A DNA stretch of 64,000 nucleotides from Streptomyces sp. CB03234 (GTDB lineage Bacteria > Actinomycetota > Actinomycetes > Streptomycetales > Streptomycetaceae): contig NZ_LIYH01000004.1 of NCBI RefSeq assembly GCF_001905885.1, positions 248,001-312,000 of the forward strand, read 5' to 3'. How positions within the stretch are numbered: the stretch's first letter is position 1; each line of letters begins with the position of its first letter. Shown here one piece after another: positions 41,598 to 50,985 of this stretch. The position numbers and the translations under genes are program-made. Below the pieces are notes generated by a model, which did not search any database, was not told the DNA's origin, and saw nothing but the letters and a program-made list of their open reading frames with translations.

Positions 41598-43262
41598 ATG
41601 AGCCCCTTCCTCGCCGGTGTGCTCCAACTGCTGGCGCTGATCGCCGCGCTGGCACTGGCATACCGTCCGCTCGGCGACCACATGGCCAAGGTCTACTCCT
41701 CCGACCGGCATCTGCGGGTGGAGAAGTGGATCTACCGGGCCGTCGGCGCCAACCCCACCGTCGAGATGCGCCGGCCCGCCTACCTGCGCGGCGTCCTCGC
41801 CTTCTCGGCGGTGAGCGTCCTCTTCCTGTTCCTGCTGCAGCGCGTGCAGGGCTCCCTGCCCGGTTCCCTGGGCTTCGCCTCCATCGACCCGGACCAAGCG
41901 TTCAACACGGCCGCGTCATTCGTGTCGAACACCAACTGGCAGTCGTACTACGGCGAGCAGGCCATGGGCCACGTCGTGCAGACCGGTGGCCTGGCCGTGC
42001 AGAACTTCGTCTCCGCAGCCGTCGGCATGGCGGTCGCGGTGGCGCTCGTACGGGGCTTCGCCCGGTCCCGCACCGGTGAACTGGGCAACTTCTGGGCGGA
42101 CCTCGTCCGGGGCGTCGTACGGATCCTGCTGCCCCTGGCCGTCATCGGCGCGGTCGTCCTGGTGGCCTGCGGCGCCATCCAGAACTTCGCCGGCATCCAT
42201 GAGGTCGGTCAGTTCCTGGGCGGCACGCAGCAATGGAACGGCGGTGCGGTCGCCTCGCAAGAGGTCATCAAGGAGCTGGGCACCAACGGCGGCGGCTACT
42301 TCAACGCCAACTCCGCCCACCCCTTCGAGAACCCCAACGGCTTCACCAACCTCTTCGAGATCTTCCTGATCCTCCTCATCCCCTTCTCGCTGACGCGCAC
42401 CTTCGGGCGGATGGTCGGCAGCATCCGGCAGGGGTACGCGATCCTCGGCACGATGGCGGCCATCTGGATCGCCTTCGTCCTGCTGATGTGGGCCACCGAG
42501 TTCAACGGCCACGGACCGGCGTTCGAGGCCGCGGGCGGAGCGATGGAGGGCAAGGAGACACGCTTCGGCATCGGCGCCTCGTCCATCTTCGCCGTGTCGA
42601 CCACCCTCACGTCGACCGGTGCGGTGGACTCCTTCCACTCCTCGTACACCGGGCTGGGCGGTGGGATCACGATGCTCGGCATGATGCTGGGCGAGATCGC
42701 GCCCGGCGGTGTCGGTTCCGGCCTGTACGGCATGCTGATCATGGCGGTCATCGCGGTGTTCGTCGCGGGCCTGATGGTCGGCCGTACGCCCGAGTACCTG
42801 GGCAAGAAGATCGGGACGCGGGAGATCAAGTTCGCCGCCTGCTACATCTTGGTCACCCCGGCGCTGGTGCTCGGCTTCACCGCCGCCGCGATGACGCTGG
42901 ACACCACCCCCGGCTCGATGACCAACTCCGGCGCGCACGGCTTCTCGGAGGTCCTGTACGCCTACACCTCCGGCGCCAACAACAACGGCTCCGCCTTCGC
43001 CGGCCTGAACGCCGACACCCCCGGGTTCAACACCACCATCGGGCTGGCGATGCTGCTCGGCCGGTTCGTGCCGATGGTGTTCGTGCTGGCGCTGGCCGGC
43101 TCGCTCGCCGAGCAGTCCCCCGTACCGAAGACCGCCGGGACCCTGCGCACCGAAAAGCCGCTGTTCACAGGGTTGCTTGTCGGCACCATCGTGATCATCA
43201 CCGGCCTGACCTACTTCCCCGCGCTCGCGCTGGGCCCGCTGGCCGAAGGACTGGCGTCATGA
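41598..43262 (+). CDS. kdpA: K+-transporting ATPase, channel-like subunit KdpA
   Basis: A 554-residue polytopic membrane protein that selects and carries K+ in the KdpFABC complex. The four P-loop-like filters can be seen, for example SFVSNTNWQSYYGEQ and LGTNGGGYFNANSAHPFENP, and the C-terminal LGRFVPMVFVLALAGSLAEQ. Length equals the family norm. The start is ATG 41598, following kdpF closely. The stop overlaps the kdpB start (ATGA), so translation is coupled. Confidence 0.95.
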   Translation: MSPFLAGVLQLLALIAALALAYRPLGDHMAKVYSSDRHLRVEKWIYRAVGANPTVEMRRPAYLRGVLAFSAVSVLFLFLLQRVQGSLPGSLGFASIDPDQAFNTAASFVSNTNWQSYYGEQAMGHVVQTGGLAVQNFVSAAVGMAVAVALVRGFARSRTGELGNFWADLVRGVVRILLPLAVIGAVVLVACGAIQNFAGIHEVGQFLGGTQQWNGGAVASQEVIKELGTNGGGYFNANSAHPFENPNGFTNLFEIFLILLIPFSLTRTFGRMVGSIRQGYAILGTMAAIWIAFVLLMWATEFNGHGPAFEAAGGAMEGKETRFGIGASSIFAVSTTLTSTGAVDSFHSSYTGLGGGITMLGMMLGEIAPGGVGSGLYGMLIMAVIAVFVAGLMVGRTPEYLGKKIGTREIKFAACYILVTPALVLGFTAAAMTLDTTPGSMTNSGAHGFSEVLYAYTSGANNNGSAFAGLNADTPGFNTTIGLAMLLGRFVPMVFVLALAGSLAEQSPVPKTAGTLRTEKPLFTGLLVGTIVIITGLTYFPALALGPLAEGLAS

Positions 43263-45391
43263 CCATCGACGTAGAGAAGCACAACGACTCCATGCCCACC
43301 GCCACTGCGACCCCGGCGCCGCACCATGACGTGCCCACGGGCCACAAGCCGGAGGGCGGGCGCGTCGGAGGGGGCCTGTCCGACCCCCAGCAGCTGCTGA
43401 AGTCCTTCCCGGACGCCCTGCGGAAGCTCGACCCACGGGTGATGGTCACGTCCCCCGTCATGTTCGTGGTGCTGGTCGGCTCCGTGCTGACCACGGCCGT
43501 TGCCCTCACTGACCCGACCGACTGGTTCGGCTGGGCCATCGCCGGCTGGCTGTGGCTGACCACGATCTTCGCCAACCTGGCGGAAGCGGTGGCCGAGGGC
43601 CGCGGCAAGGCGCAGGCGGACACCCTGCGCAAGGCCAGGACCGACACGGTGGCACGGCGTCTCGTCGGCGGGGCCGAGGAGCAGGTGCCGGGCACGGCCC
43701 TTCGCGTCGGTGACCTGGTCGTATGCGAGGCCGGCGACATCATCCCCGGTGACGGGGACGTCGTCGAGGGCGTGGCGTCGGTGGACGAGTCGGCCATCAC
43801 GGGCGAGTCGGCGCCGGTCATCCGCGAGTCCGGCGGCGACCGGTCCGCCGTCACCGGCGGTACGAAGGTGCTGTCCGACCGGATCGTCGTGAAGATCACG
43901 ACGAAGCCGGGTGAGACCTTCATCGACCGCATGATCAACCTGGTCGAGGGTGCCGCCCGGCAGAAGACGCCCAACGAGATCGCCCTCAACATCCTGCTGG
44001 CCTCGCTCACGATCGTCTTCCTGCTCGCGGTTGTCACCCTCCAGCCCTTCGCGACCTACGCGGGCGCCAAGCAGACGATGATCGTGCTGATCGCCCTGCT
44101 CGTCTGCCTGATCCCCACGACGATCGGCGCCCTGCTGTCCGCGATCGGCATCGCGGGCATGGACCGGCTCGTCCAGCGCAACGTCCTGGCCATGTCGGGG
44201 CGGGCCGTCGAGGCCGCCGGTGATGTTTCCACCCTGCTGCTCGACAAGACCGGCACCATCACCCTCGGCAACCGGCAGGCCGCCGAGTTCGTCCCCGTCG
44301 AGGGCACGACAGCGGCTGAACTGGCGGACGCGGCCCAGCTCTCGTCGCTGGCCGACGAGACGCCCGAGGGCCGTTCCGTCGTCGTCCTCGCCAAGGGGCA
44401 GTACGGCCTGCGCGAGCGCCACCAGGGCGAGCTGGAGCACGCCACGTGGGTGCCCTTCACGGCTCAGACCCGCATGTCGGGTGTGGATGTCGACGGGCGC
44501 AAGGTACGCAAGGGTGCGACCGGTTCGGTCGTGGCGTGGGTGAAGGAGCGGGGCGGACGTGTCGCCGAGGACGCGCAAGCACTCACGGACCGCATTTCGA
44601 AAGCTGGTGGCACGCCGCTGCTGGTGGCTGTGGAGGACGGCGAGGGCGCGCGTGTCCTGGGGGTCATCCACCTGAAGGACGTGGTCAAGGAGGGCATGCG
44701 GGAGCGGTTCGAGGAGCTGCGGCGCATGGGCATCAAGACCGTCATGATCACGGGCGACAACCCGCTCACGGCCAAGGCCATCGCGGACGAGGCAGGGGTG
44801 GACGACTTCCTCGCCGAGGCCACGCCCGAGGACAAGATGGCGCTCATCAAGCGGGAGCAGGCGGGCGGCAAGCTTGTCGCGATGACGGGCGACGGTACGA
44901 ACGACGCCCCGGCGCTCGCCCAGGCGGACGTGGGGGTGGCGATGAACACCGGCACCTCGGCCGCCAAGGAGGCCGGGAACATGGTCGACCTCGATTCCAA
45001 CCCGACCAAGCTCATCGAGATCGTCGGGATCGGCAAGCAACTCCTCATCACCCGCGGCGCCTTGACGACGTTCTCCATCGCCAACGACGTCGCGAAGTAC
45101 TTCGCGATCATCCCGGCGATGTTCGCCGTCGCACACCCCGGGCTGGACAAGCTCAACATCATGGGCCTCGCCTCACCGCAGTCCGCGATCCTCTCGGCCG
45201 TCATCTTCAACGCGCTGATCATCATCGCGCTCGTACCGCTGGCCCTCAGAGGTGTGCGGTACCGGCCGATGAGCGCCGACCGGATGCTCCGCCGCAACCT
45301 CGCCATCTACGGACTCGGCGGCCTGATCGCGCCGTTCATCGGCATCAAGCTCATCGACCTGCTCCTCTCCTCCCTTCCCGGAATCGGCTGA
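43259..45391 (+). CDS. kdpB: K+-transporting ATPase, ATP-binding subunit KdpB
   Basis: A 710-residue P-type ATPase that drives K+ uptake. The phosphorylated aspartate is D329 in LLLDKTGTITLGN; the actuator loop ESAITGESAPVIRES and the hinge MTGDGTNDAPALAQAD are intact. An N-terminal, His/Pro-containing extension of about 55 residues (MTIDVEKHNDSMPTATATPA) precedes the first helix and is longer than in E. coli KdpB, as in other Streptomyces. It overlaps kdpA by four bases. Confidence 0.95.
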   Translation: MTIDVEKHNDSMPTATATPAPHHDVPTGHKPEGGRVGGGLSDPQQLLKSFPDALRKLDPRVMVTSPVMFVVLVGSVLTTAVALTDPTDWFGWAIAGWLWLTTIFANLAEAVAEGRGKAQADTLRKARTDTVARRLVGGAEEQVPGTALRVGDLVVCEAGDIIPGDGDVVEGVASVDESAITGESAPVIRESGGDRSAVTGGTKVLSDRIVVKITTKPGETFIDRMINLVEGAARQKTPNEIALNILLASLTIVFLLAVVTLQPFATYAGAKQTMIVLIALLVCLIPTTIGALLSAIGIAGMDRLVQRNVLAMSGRAVEAAGDVSTLLLDKTGTITLGNRQAAEFVPVEGTTAAELADAAQLSSLADETPEGRSVVVLAKGQYGLRERHQGELEHATWVPFTAQTRMSGVDVDGRKVRKGATGSVVAWVKERGGRVAEDAQALTDRISKAGGTPLLVAVEDGEGARVLGVIHLKDVVKEGMRERFEELRRMGIKTVMITGDNPLTAKAIADEAGVDDFLAEATPEDKMALIKREQAGGKLVAMTGDGTNDAPALAQADVGVAMNTGTSAAKEAGNMVDLDSNPTKLIEIVGIGKQLLITRGALTTFSIANDVAKYFAIIPAMFAVAHPGLDKLNIMGLASPQSAILSAVIFNALIIIALVPLALRGVRYRPMSADRMLRRNLAIYGLGGLIAPFIGIKLIDLLLSSLPGIG

Positions 45392-45396
45392 TCGCC

Positions 45397-46065
45397 ATGA
45401 AAAACACCGCGACGAACACCGCACGGCTGGTCGTGGCCGGGCTTCGCGCCCTGCTCGTCCTCACTCTGGTGACGGGCGTGCTCTACCCCCTGGCCGTCAC
45501 CGGCATCGCCCAGGCAGCCTTCCCCCACAAGGCCAACGGCTCCGACATCAGGGACGGGGACGGCAGGGTCGTCGGCTCCGAACTCATCGGACAGCGCTAC
45601 GACCTGCCGCTGAAGAAGGGGCAGGAGACCCCCGCCCCCGACCTGAAGTGGTTCCAGCCGCGCCCGTCCAACGGCCTGGGCACCAACACCGTCAACACCC
45701 GGTACAAGCTGATCCTCTCCGGAGCGACCAACCGCTCCGGCGACAACGCCGAGCTGCTCACGTGGGTCGAGGACGCCAAGTCCGCTGTCGTACGGGACAA
45801 CTCCACGGCGACGTACAAGGTCGAGCCGGAGGACGTGCCCGCCGACGCCGTCACCTCCTCCGGCTCCGGCCTGGACCCCCACATCTCACCCGAGTACGCC
45901 ACGCTCCAGGCCCACCGGGTCGCCGAACGCAACGACCTCGACGTCGCCCGGGTGGAGCAACTGGTCGCCGACCACACCGAGGAACGCGTCCTGGGCTTCA
46001 TGGGCGAGCCCCGGGTCAACGTCCTCAAGCTGAACATCGCCCTGAAGGAACTCACCCGGAAGTGA
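45397..46065 (+). CDS. kdpC: K+-transporting ATPase subunit KdpC
   Basis: A 222-residue subunit with one N-terminal membrane helix (LLVLTLVTGVLYPLAVTGIA) and an extracytoplasmic domain with the family motifs GSELIGQRY, WFQPRPS, SSGSGLDPHISPEYA and RVNVLKLNIAL. KdpC raises ATP affinity of KdpB. Start ATG 45397 is six bases after the kdpB stop. The 5' half has no odd features. Confidence 0.94.
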   Translation: MKNTATNTARLVVAGLRALLVLTLVTGVLYPLAVTGIAQAAFPHKANGSDIRDGDGRVVGSELIGQRYDLPLKKGQETPAPDLKWFQPRPSNGLGTNTVNTRYKLILSGATNRSGDNAELLTWVEDAKSAVVRDNSTATYKVEPEDVPADAVTSSGSGLDPHISPEYATLQAHRVAERNDLDVARVEQLVADHTEERVLGFMGEPRVNVLKLNIALKELTRK

Positions 46066-46070
46066 CCGCG

Positions 46071-46103
46071 CCATGGGCCGGAGCCGCCCGGCCCCGCCCA
46101 TGG
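46071..46103 (+). terminator. Hairpin between kdpC and kdpE
   Basis: Inverted repeat CCATGGGC ... GCCCATGG with an inner GGCCGG ... CCGGCC stem. It begins six bases after the kdpC stop and ends 44 bases before kdpE. It may be a partial terminator that lowers regulator expression relative to the pump, or a processing site. Confidence 0.5.
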
Positions 46104-46146
46104 CCGCACGGTCCTTCCCGTACAACGAGACAACGAGAAAGGCGGC

Positions 46147-46839
46147 ATGCCGATGACCCGGGTGCTGGTGGTCGAGGACGAGCCACAGCTCGTAAGGGCG
46201 CTCGTCATCAACCTCAAGGCACGCACATACGAGGTGGACGCCGCGCCCGACGGGGCGACGGCCCTGCGGCTCGCCGCCGCCGCGCCCCCGGACGTCGTCC
46301 TGCTGGACCTCGGGCTGCCGGACATGGACGGCATCGACGTGATCAAGGGTCTACGCGGTTGGTCCAGGGTGCCGATCGTGGTGGTCTCCGCCCGCAGTAC
46401 CTCCGACGAGAAGGTCGAGGCGCTCGACGCGGGCGCCGACGACTACATCACCAAACCCTTCAGCATGGACGAGTTGCTCGCGCGGCTCCGGGCCGCGGTG
46501 CGCCGGCACGACACCTCCGGGCCGGCCGCCGACGATGTCGCGATCGTCGCCGCCGGGGACTTCACCGTCGACCTCCTGGCCAAGAAGGCCAGGCGCGGCG
46601 GACGCGACGTACGCCTCACCCCGACCGAGTGGCACCTGCTGGAGGTGCTGATCCGCAACCAGGACCGGCTGACCACCCAGAAGCAGCTGCTCCAGGAGGT
46701 GTGGGGCCCCTCCTACGGCACGCAGACGAACTACCTGCGTGTCTACATGGCCCAGCTCAGACGCAAACTCGAAAGCGACCCCTCCCACCCCCGGCACCTC
46801 ATCACGGTGCCGGGCATGGGATACCGCTTCGAGAAGTGA
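46147..46839 (+). CDS. kdpE: Response regulator KdpE
   Basis: A 230-residue OmpR-family regulator. The receiver has the acidic pair in VLVVEDEPQLV, phospho-acceptor D54 in VVLLDLGLPDMDG and the lysine in DDYITKPFSMDELLAR. The C-terminal winged helix ends NYLRVYMAQLRRKLESDP and GMGYRFEK. KdpE activates kdpFABC when K+ or turgor is low; the direct repeats at 41291-41344 are the probable target. ATG 46147 follows GAAAGG; ATG 46153 is the alternative. Its sensor kinase gene is destroyed (next entry), so phosphorylation must come from elsewhere or is lost. Confidence 0.94.
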   Translation: MPMTRVLVVEDEPQLVRALVINLKARTYEVDAAPDGATALRLAAAAPPDVVLLDLGLPDMDGIDVIKGLRGWSRVPIVVVSARSTSDEKVEALDAGADDYITKPFSMDELLARLRAAVRRHDTSGPAADDVAIVAAGDFTVDLLAKKARRGGRDVRLTPTEWHLLEVLIRNQDRLTTQKQLLQEVWGPSYGTQTNYLRVYMAQLRRKLESDPSHPRHLITVPGMGYRFEK

Positions 46840-46864
46840 CGGAATCGGACGGAACCCAGGAACC

Positions 46865-47035
46865 ATGGGACGCGGCAAGCTCCGGATCCATCTCGGTGCG
46901 GCACCGGGCGCCGGCAAGACGTACGCGATAGAGAACGCCGTCAAGTACAGCCCGGACGGTGAACCGGTCCTGGTGTCGGCCGGCGCCATCGCCGAGCGGG
47001 GCCGCCGGACCGGCGCCCGTCGGCGGGACAGGGGC
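46865..47035 (+). pseudogene. kdpD: kdpD remnant with large internal deletion
   Basis: ATG 46865 follows AGGA and reads MGRGKLRIHLGAAPGAGKTY, the N-terminus and Walker A of the KdpD sensor. It then jumps directly to AIENAVKYSPDGEPVLVSAG, the N-box region of the KdpD histidine-kinase ATPase domain that normally lies about 700 residues later. After AGAIAERG the sequence degenerates and reaches the end of the convergent gene at 47036. So roughly 2 kb of kdpD, including USP domain, membrane helices and phospho-accepting His, and the C-terminal end are missing. Confidence 0.85.
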
Positions 47036-49459
47036 TCAGGGGATGGCACGCTTACGGAATGCCTCCACGGTCTCCTCGAAGGTTGGGTCGGCAAAGTAGT
47101 TCGAGTGGCCCAAGCCGGCCGGGTAGCAGGGATCGCCCGGCTGACGGGCGAAGTGGCGCGGGTCGAGGAGCTGCCGATCGATGGCTGGGAGATGCGGGCT
47201 CACCCCGTCGCCGGCCCGCGGCAGAGGGTCCTTGTCGAACACCCAGCTGCCGATCGGGTCCGTCGGGCGGTAGAGGTTGCGCCATGGCCACCGCTCCGGG
47301 CCGCACGCCGGGTCGCCGGCCAGCAGCGTGCCGATTCGCTGGAGGCTCCGGGCGTTGAAGTACGCGGGAAAGAATCGGACGAAGAGGCGGGTGAGAGGAC
47401 TGCCGTAGGTGAGCAGGCGGATCCGTGCATCGGCCGTGGCTCTGCTCTGGAGGATGAGTGCCGCCCCGATCACCGACCCCTGCGAGTGGCAGGAGAGGAT
47501 CACATGCCCCTCCTGCCCGGAAGCGTCCTGGCCACCGGTCAGATACTCCACCCGTTTCAACAGGTCGGGCACAGTGCGTTCGGCGTAGCACGGGGGCGCC
47601 AGCGGATGCGTCTCACGCGGCCAGAAGGTGCCGATGTCCCACAGGATGCCTACCGTCCGTCGGAAGCCGGGACTTCTGTACGCCTGTCTGCCCGCCCAGA
47701 GCAGCACCAGGACACCGGCGCTGAGAACCAGGTTCGAGAGGAGAACAAGCCACCGCTCCTCGGTGACGAGCCGGCGGTCCCTCGCGAACAGGATGGCGCC
47801 TGCGACGGTCACGGCGGCGGCCACCATCAGGAAAATGCCGAGAGCCTTCTGGCTTGCGCCTTCCAGCAACTGCGCACGTGCCCAGGACTTGGCGATCTGA
47901 TGGCGCCGGCGAGAATCGCCGTCCACGGAGCCGTACACCTTCCCGACCTGGGCGGCGAAGTCCTGGCGGCTTCCGCGATGCGTGATCCACGAGACCAGGC
48001 CGATGACGATGGCCACCACGATGAGGAAGGCCGCGGCCGTACCCGACCAGAAGTAGGCATCCGGCACCGTAAGTTGCACCTGCTCGCCCGTGGCTCGCTG
48101 AGCAACCGCGGGAGCTCCGAGAATCTCCGCCACGCGCAGCATGAAGCCTGCGGCCAGCGCTCCGGCGAGCGCCCATCCGAGGAACGCGACGCCGGGGAGG
48201 ACGAGACCGCCCCACGCTTCTCGCGGAAGGTTCGTGGAGAGAGCGGACGGGCGACCAGGAGAGGCCGGCGCCGGATCCCGGCTGCGGCGCTTCAGGAGGA
48301 GGCGGCTCCACAACAGGGAGATCAGAAGAAGCACCAGCATCACTGCCTGGGCGATGAACAGCCCATGGATCCAGGCGACTTCCCACGGAAGCTGACCGCT
48401 GGTGGCTGTTGGCACATGGTCCCGCGAGTCGCGGGAAGCGACCACTCCCGCGCCGACGACCAAGGCGAGCGCACCCCATGGCAGGAACTGGTACAGATCG
48501 CGTTCGAGAGGGGTACGGTCCTGCCGGCTCGGGCGTGTGCGCCGCGCCGTCTCCGGACGGCCCACCGTGACGACGACGAACGCCAGCACGGCCAGGGCCA
48601 GAACGAGGAGCAGGCTGCGGAAGAAGGCCGTTCCCCACTGCCAGTTCCCGCTGTCGGCCAAGGCGTCAAGCCCTCGATGGGGACGCTCCAGCAGCGGGGC
48701 GAGAAGGAAAACCCCCGTGAGCGCGAAGGCGCCGGCGATGTGCAGGGCACGCAGGCGGCGCACCGGCCCCCGTCCGTTCCACATGCGGCGGTCTTCAAGC
48801 GGAGTCTCCACCTGCGGGGCGGTGACACTCTGCTCCACCGGCTGTGCCTCGGCAACCTGCCATGTCTTGTTGCCCAAGTACCACAGCAGGGCGACGAGAG
48901 CGACTGGAACGACGGCCGCCGCGGTGAGGTGACGGCCGGGAGTGCTGAGCCAGTCGTACTGAAGCCACCGCAGCCACCCCGCGTTTCCGGCACAGCGAGT
49001 GGCACCCTCCCGCAAAGCCGCGTTGCCGCACTGCCATCCCACCAGGTCCAAGGACACCGAGACCGCCCCGAGCACGTACGTTGCCGTCAGGCTGAGTGCC
49101 AGCAGCCGCTGGACGGCGGTTCGGAAGACGACCTGCCCGTGAGGACGGGAGGCGGTGTGGCCGTGGTCGGCGAAGAACGCCATGTTGAGGAGCATGAACG
49201 GCAGCAGAAGCAGCCAGAGGGCACGTTGGCCGTCTCCCGACGTCAGACCGCCCCAGGAGTACGCCTCGCGCCGGAAGCCGGCGGTGTCCTGCGACGTACT
49301 CCGGGATTCCCACGCGCGCCGGTAGAAGCCCGCCTTCGTGTCTCCTGCGACAGCCGTGACCCGGGGGTGCTCGAGTGAGGACTCCGGCGGGGTGCCCGAC
49401 ACCCCATGGACGCGCAGCTCGGTCCAGCCCTTGGAGTCGCGGTTGACGTAAAGGCCCAA
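47036..49459 (-). CDS. Polytopic membrane protein with split serine-hydrolase domain (paralogue)
   Basis: An 807-residue membrane protein, paralogous along its length to the one at 5895-8249. Shared blocks include LTSGDGQRALWLLLLPFMLL, VGILWDIGTFWPRETHPLAP and LLTYGSPLTRLFVRFFPAYF. The oxyanion motif HGVSG lies near residue 18; the nucleophile Ser659 is in CHSQGS, followed by an Asp in PTDPIGSW and a His in GHSNYFADP. A TTG start at 49459 has AGGAGG five bases upstream; the open frame continues 67 codons further without similarity. Unlike the paralogue, the first motif residue before HSQGS is Cys, not Gly. Function unknown. Confidence 0.7.
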   Translation of the reverse strand: MGLYVNRDSKGWTELRVHGVSGTPPESSLEHPRVTAVAGDTKAGFYRRAWESRSTSQDTAGFRREAYSWGGLTSGDGQRALWLLLLPFMLLNMAFFADHGHTASRPHGQVVFRTAVQRLLALSLTATYVLGAVSVSLDLVGWQCGNAALREGATRCAGNAGWLRWLQYDWLSTPGRHLTAAAVVPVALVALLWYLGNKTWQVAEAQPVEQSVTAPQVETPLEDRRMWNGRGPVRRLRALHIAGAFALTGVFLLAPLLERPHRGLDALADSGNWQWGTAFFRSLLLVLALAVLAFVVVTVGRPETARRTRPSRQDRTPLERDLYQFLPWGALALVVGAGVVASRDSRDHVPTATSGQLPWEVAWIHGLFIAQAVMLVLLLISLLWSRLLLKRRSRDPAPASPGRPSALSTNLPREAWGGLVLPGVAFLGWALAGALAAGFMLRVAEILGAPAVAQRATGEQVQLTVPDAYFWSGTAAAFLIVVAIVIGLVSWITHRGSRQDFAAQVGKVYGSVDGDSRRRHQIAKSWARAQLLEGASQKALGIFLMVAAAVTVAGAILFARDRRLVTEERWLVLLSNLVLSAGVLVLLWAGRQAYRSPGFRRTVGILWDIGTFWPRETHPLAPPCYAERTVPDLLKRVEYLTGGQDASGQEGHVILSCHSQGSVIGAALILQSRATADARIRLLTYGSPLTRLFVRFFPAYFNARSLQRIGTLLAGDPACGPERWPWRNLYRPTDPIGSWVFDKDPLPRAGDGVSPHLPAIDRQLLDPRHFARQPGDPCYPAGLGHSNYFADPTFEETVEAFRKRAIP

Positions 49460-49806
49460 TGCCGCCTCCTGACAATCAGACCCGGGCATCCCAGCATCGT
49501 CCGGCCGTCCAGGGCGTGCCAGCCGACAGGGCAGGCGTGCACACCACGGGGCGAATGCGGGGAAAATGGACAAACCGGCATTTTCTCCCACTTTCGCGGG
49601 GTCCGCATCCGGAGTGGAGAGGCCAGGCGCGACCGTACCGAGGCTGATCTGCGGCTTCACCCTTACGACGTACGCGCCGTGCGCGAGTACCGCGCTCGAC
49701 CGACCGGGCGTCGGGGGCGTCGTAGACAGGCGAGCCGGTGCGGGCAGGCGGTCGACTCCGACTCGTCAGAGCGCTATGCCCTCATTACGTGGATATTCTA
49801 TGAAGT
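49460..49806. other. Divergent intergenic region
   Basis: About 350 bp between the divergent membrane hydrolase and SpoIIE-type genes. Both promoters should be here. Open frames of low quality cross it. Towards 49780 the sequence becomes AT-richer (TACGTGGATATTCTATGAAG) just before the GTG of the phosphatase gene, a likely -10 region. No repeats or RNA gene recognised. Confidence 0.4.
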
Positions 49807-50898
49807 GTGATCGCGTCTGGACGGCTGCGGCTCCGCCGGCGCCCCGGCCCGGGAAGATTTGTGCGGCTGTCGCCGGTCATCCTGACCGTCGTCATCGCCA
49901 GCCTGGCGTACACCACTCCGCCGGAAATGGCCTTCAGCCGCCTCCTGCCCGCGGCGCCGGCCCTGGCCGCCGCCATGTGGCCGGTGCTCCCCACCGTCCT
50001 GCTCGGGACGGTCTGCCTCTTTCTGATGATCGGCCTCAGCCTCGTCTTCCCCGATCTGGGGACGTGGTGGACGGCCGCGGGGATCATCGCGGTCACCGTG
50101 GCCGCCGCGTACGGAAGCCATGTCCGGCTCCAGCGGGAGCGCACCCTCTTTCAGGTACGGCTCGTCGCCGACGCCGCGCAGCAGGTGGTGCTGAGCCCTA
50201 TGCCACGCCGCTTCGGCCTCATCGAGATCGAGTCGCTGTATCTCGCGGCCGCGGCGGAGGCCCGCATCGGCGGGGACTTCTACGAGGTGGTGGACACGCC
50301 GTACGGGGTCAGGTTGCTCATCGGTGACGTGCGGGGCAAGGGCCTGCCGGCGGTGGGGGCGGCCGCGGCGATCGTCAACGCCTTCCGGGAGGCGGCGTAC
50401 GGCGAGACCGCCATGGTCGACGTCGCACGCAGGCTGGACGCCAGCAGCACCCGTTACAACGCCGCATTTCCGCCTGAGGGGCCGATGGAGCGCTTCGCCA
50501 CCGCCCTTCTCGCCGAGATCCCGCACGAGGGCAGACGTATCGACATCCTCAACTGCGGGCACCCTCCGCCGCTGCTCCTGAACGGCGGAAAGGTCCGTGT
50601 CCTGGAGCCCGCCACCCCCTCGCCGCTGCTCAGCCTCGCGGAGCTCATCGGCGATCACTACAACGTCGACACCTTCGACTTCGCCCCCGGCGACCTGCTG
50701 CTCCTCTACACCGACGGGATCGCCGAGGCCCGCGCCCACGACGGCGAGTTCTTCCCGCTGGCGGCTTGGATGCGCCGACAGCCCCCGACACCGCCCCGCG
50801 AACTGCTCACGGCTCTTCACCGCGACCTCCTCCGCTACAGCAAAGGACGCCTTGACGACGACATCGCCGCCCTCGCCGTACGCCTGTGTGAGCCCTGA
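49807..50898 (+). CDS. Membrane-anchored SpoIIE/PP2C-type phosphatase
   Basis: A 363-residue protein. Three membrane segments lie in the first 105 residues (SPVILTVVIASLAYTT, WPVLPTVLLGTVCLFLMIGL and WWTAAGIIAVTVAAAYG). The cytoplasmic PP2C domain of the SpoIIE class follows, with metal-binding motifs ARIGGDFYEVVDTP and IGDVRGKGLPAVGAAAAIVN, then NCGHPPPLLL and LLLLYTDGIAEAR. Such enzymes dephosphorylate anti-anti-sigma factors. Start GTG 49807. This intact protein has no extra sensor domain, so the membrane part may sense the signal. No cognate antagonist is adjacent. Confidence 0.9.
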   Translation: MIASGRLRLRRRPGPGRFVRLSPVILTVVIASLAYTTPPEMAFSRLLPAAPALAAAMWPVLPTVLLGTVCLFLMIGLSLVFPDLGTWWTAAGIIAVTVAAAYGSHVRLQRERTLFQVRLVADAAQQVVLSPMPRRFGLIEIESLYLAAAAEARIGGDFYEVVDTPYGVRLLIGDVRGKGLPAVGAAAAIVNAFREAAYGETAMVDVARRLDASSTRYNAAFPPEGPMERFATALLAEIPHEGRRIDILNCGHPPPLLLNGGKVRVLEPATPSPLLSLAELIGDHYNVDTFDFAPGDLLLLYTDGIAEARAHDGEFFPLAAWMRRQPPTPPRELLTALHRDLLRYSKGRLDDDIAALAVRLCEP

Positions 50899-50985
50899 GG
50901 CCGGAGTACCAGTGAGCGGCCCGTACCCGGTCCCTGCCGCTTCTGCTCCGGTGCTTCCGCCTTCCGGCGCCGCTGACGCCCAGGC

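Noticed and set aside
46739..49378. An 879-residue plus-strand frame running through kdpD remnant and the membrane hydrolase
   Set aside because: Only the first part after 46865 is real (kdpD remnant). The rest is antisense to the hydrolase gene and low-complexity.
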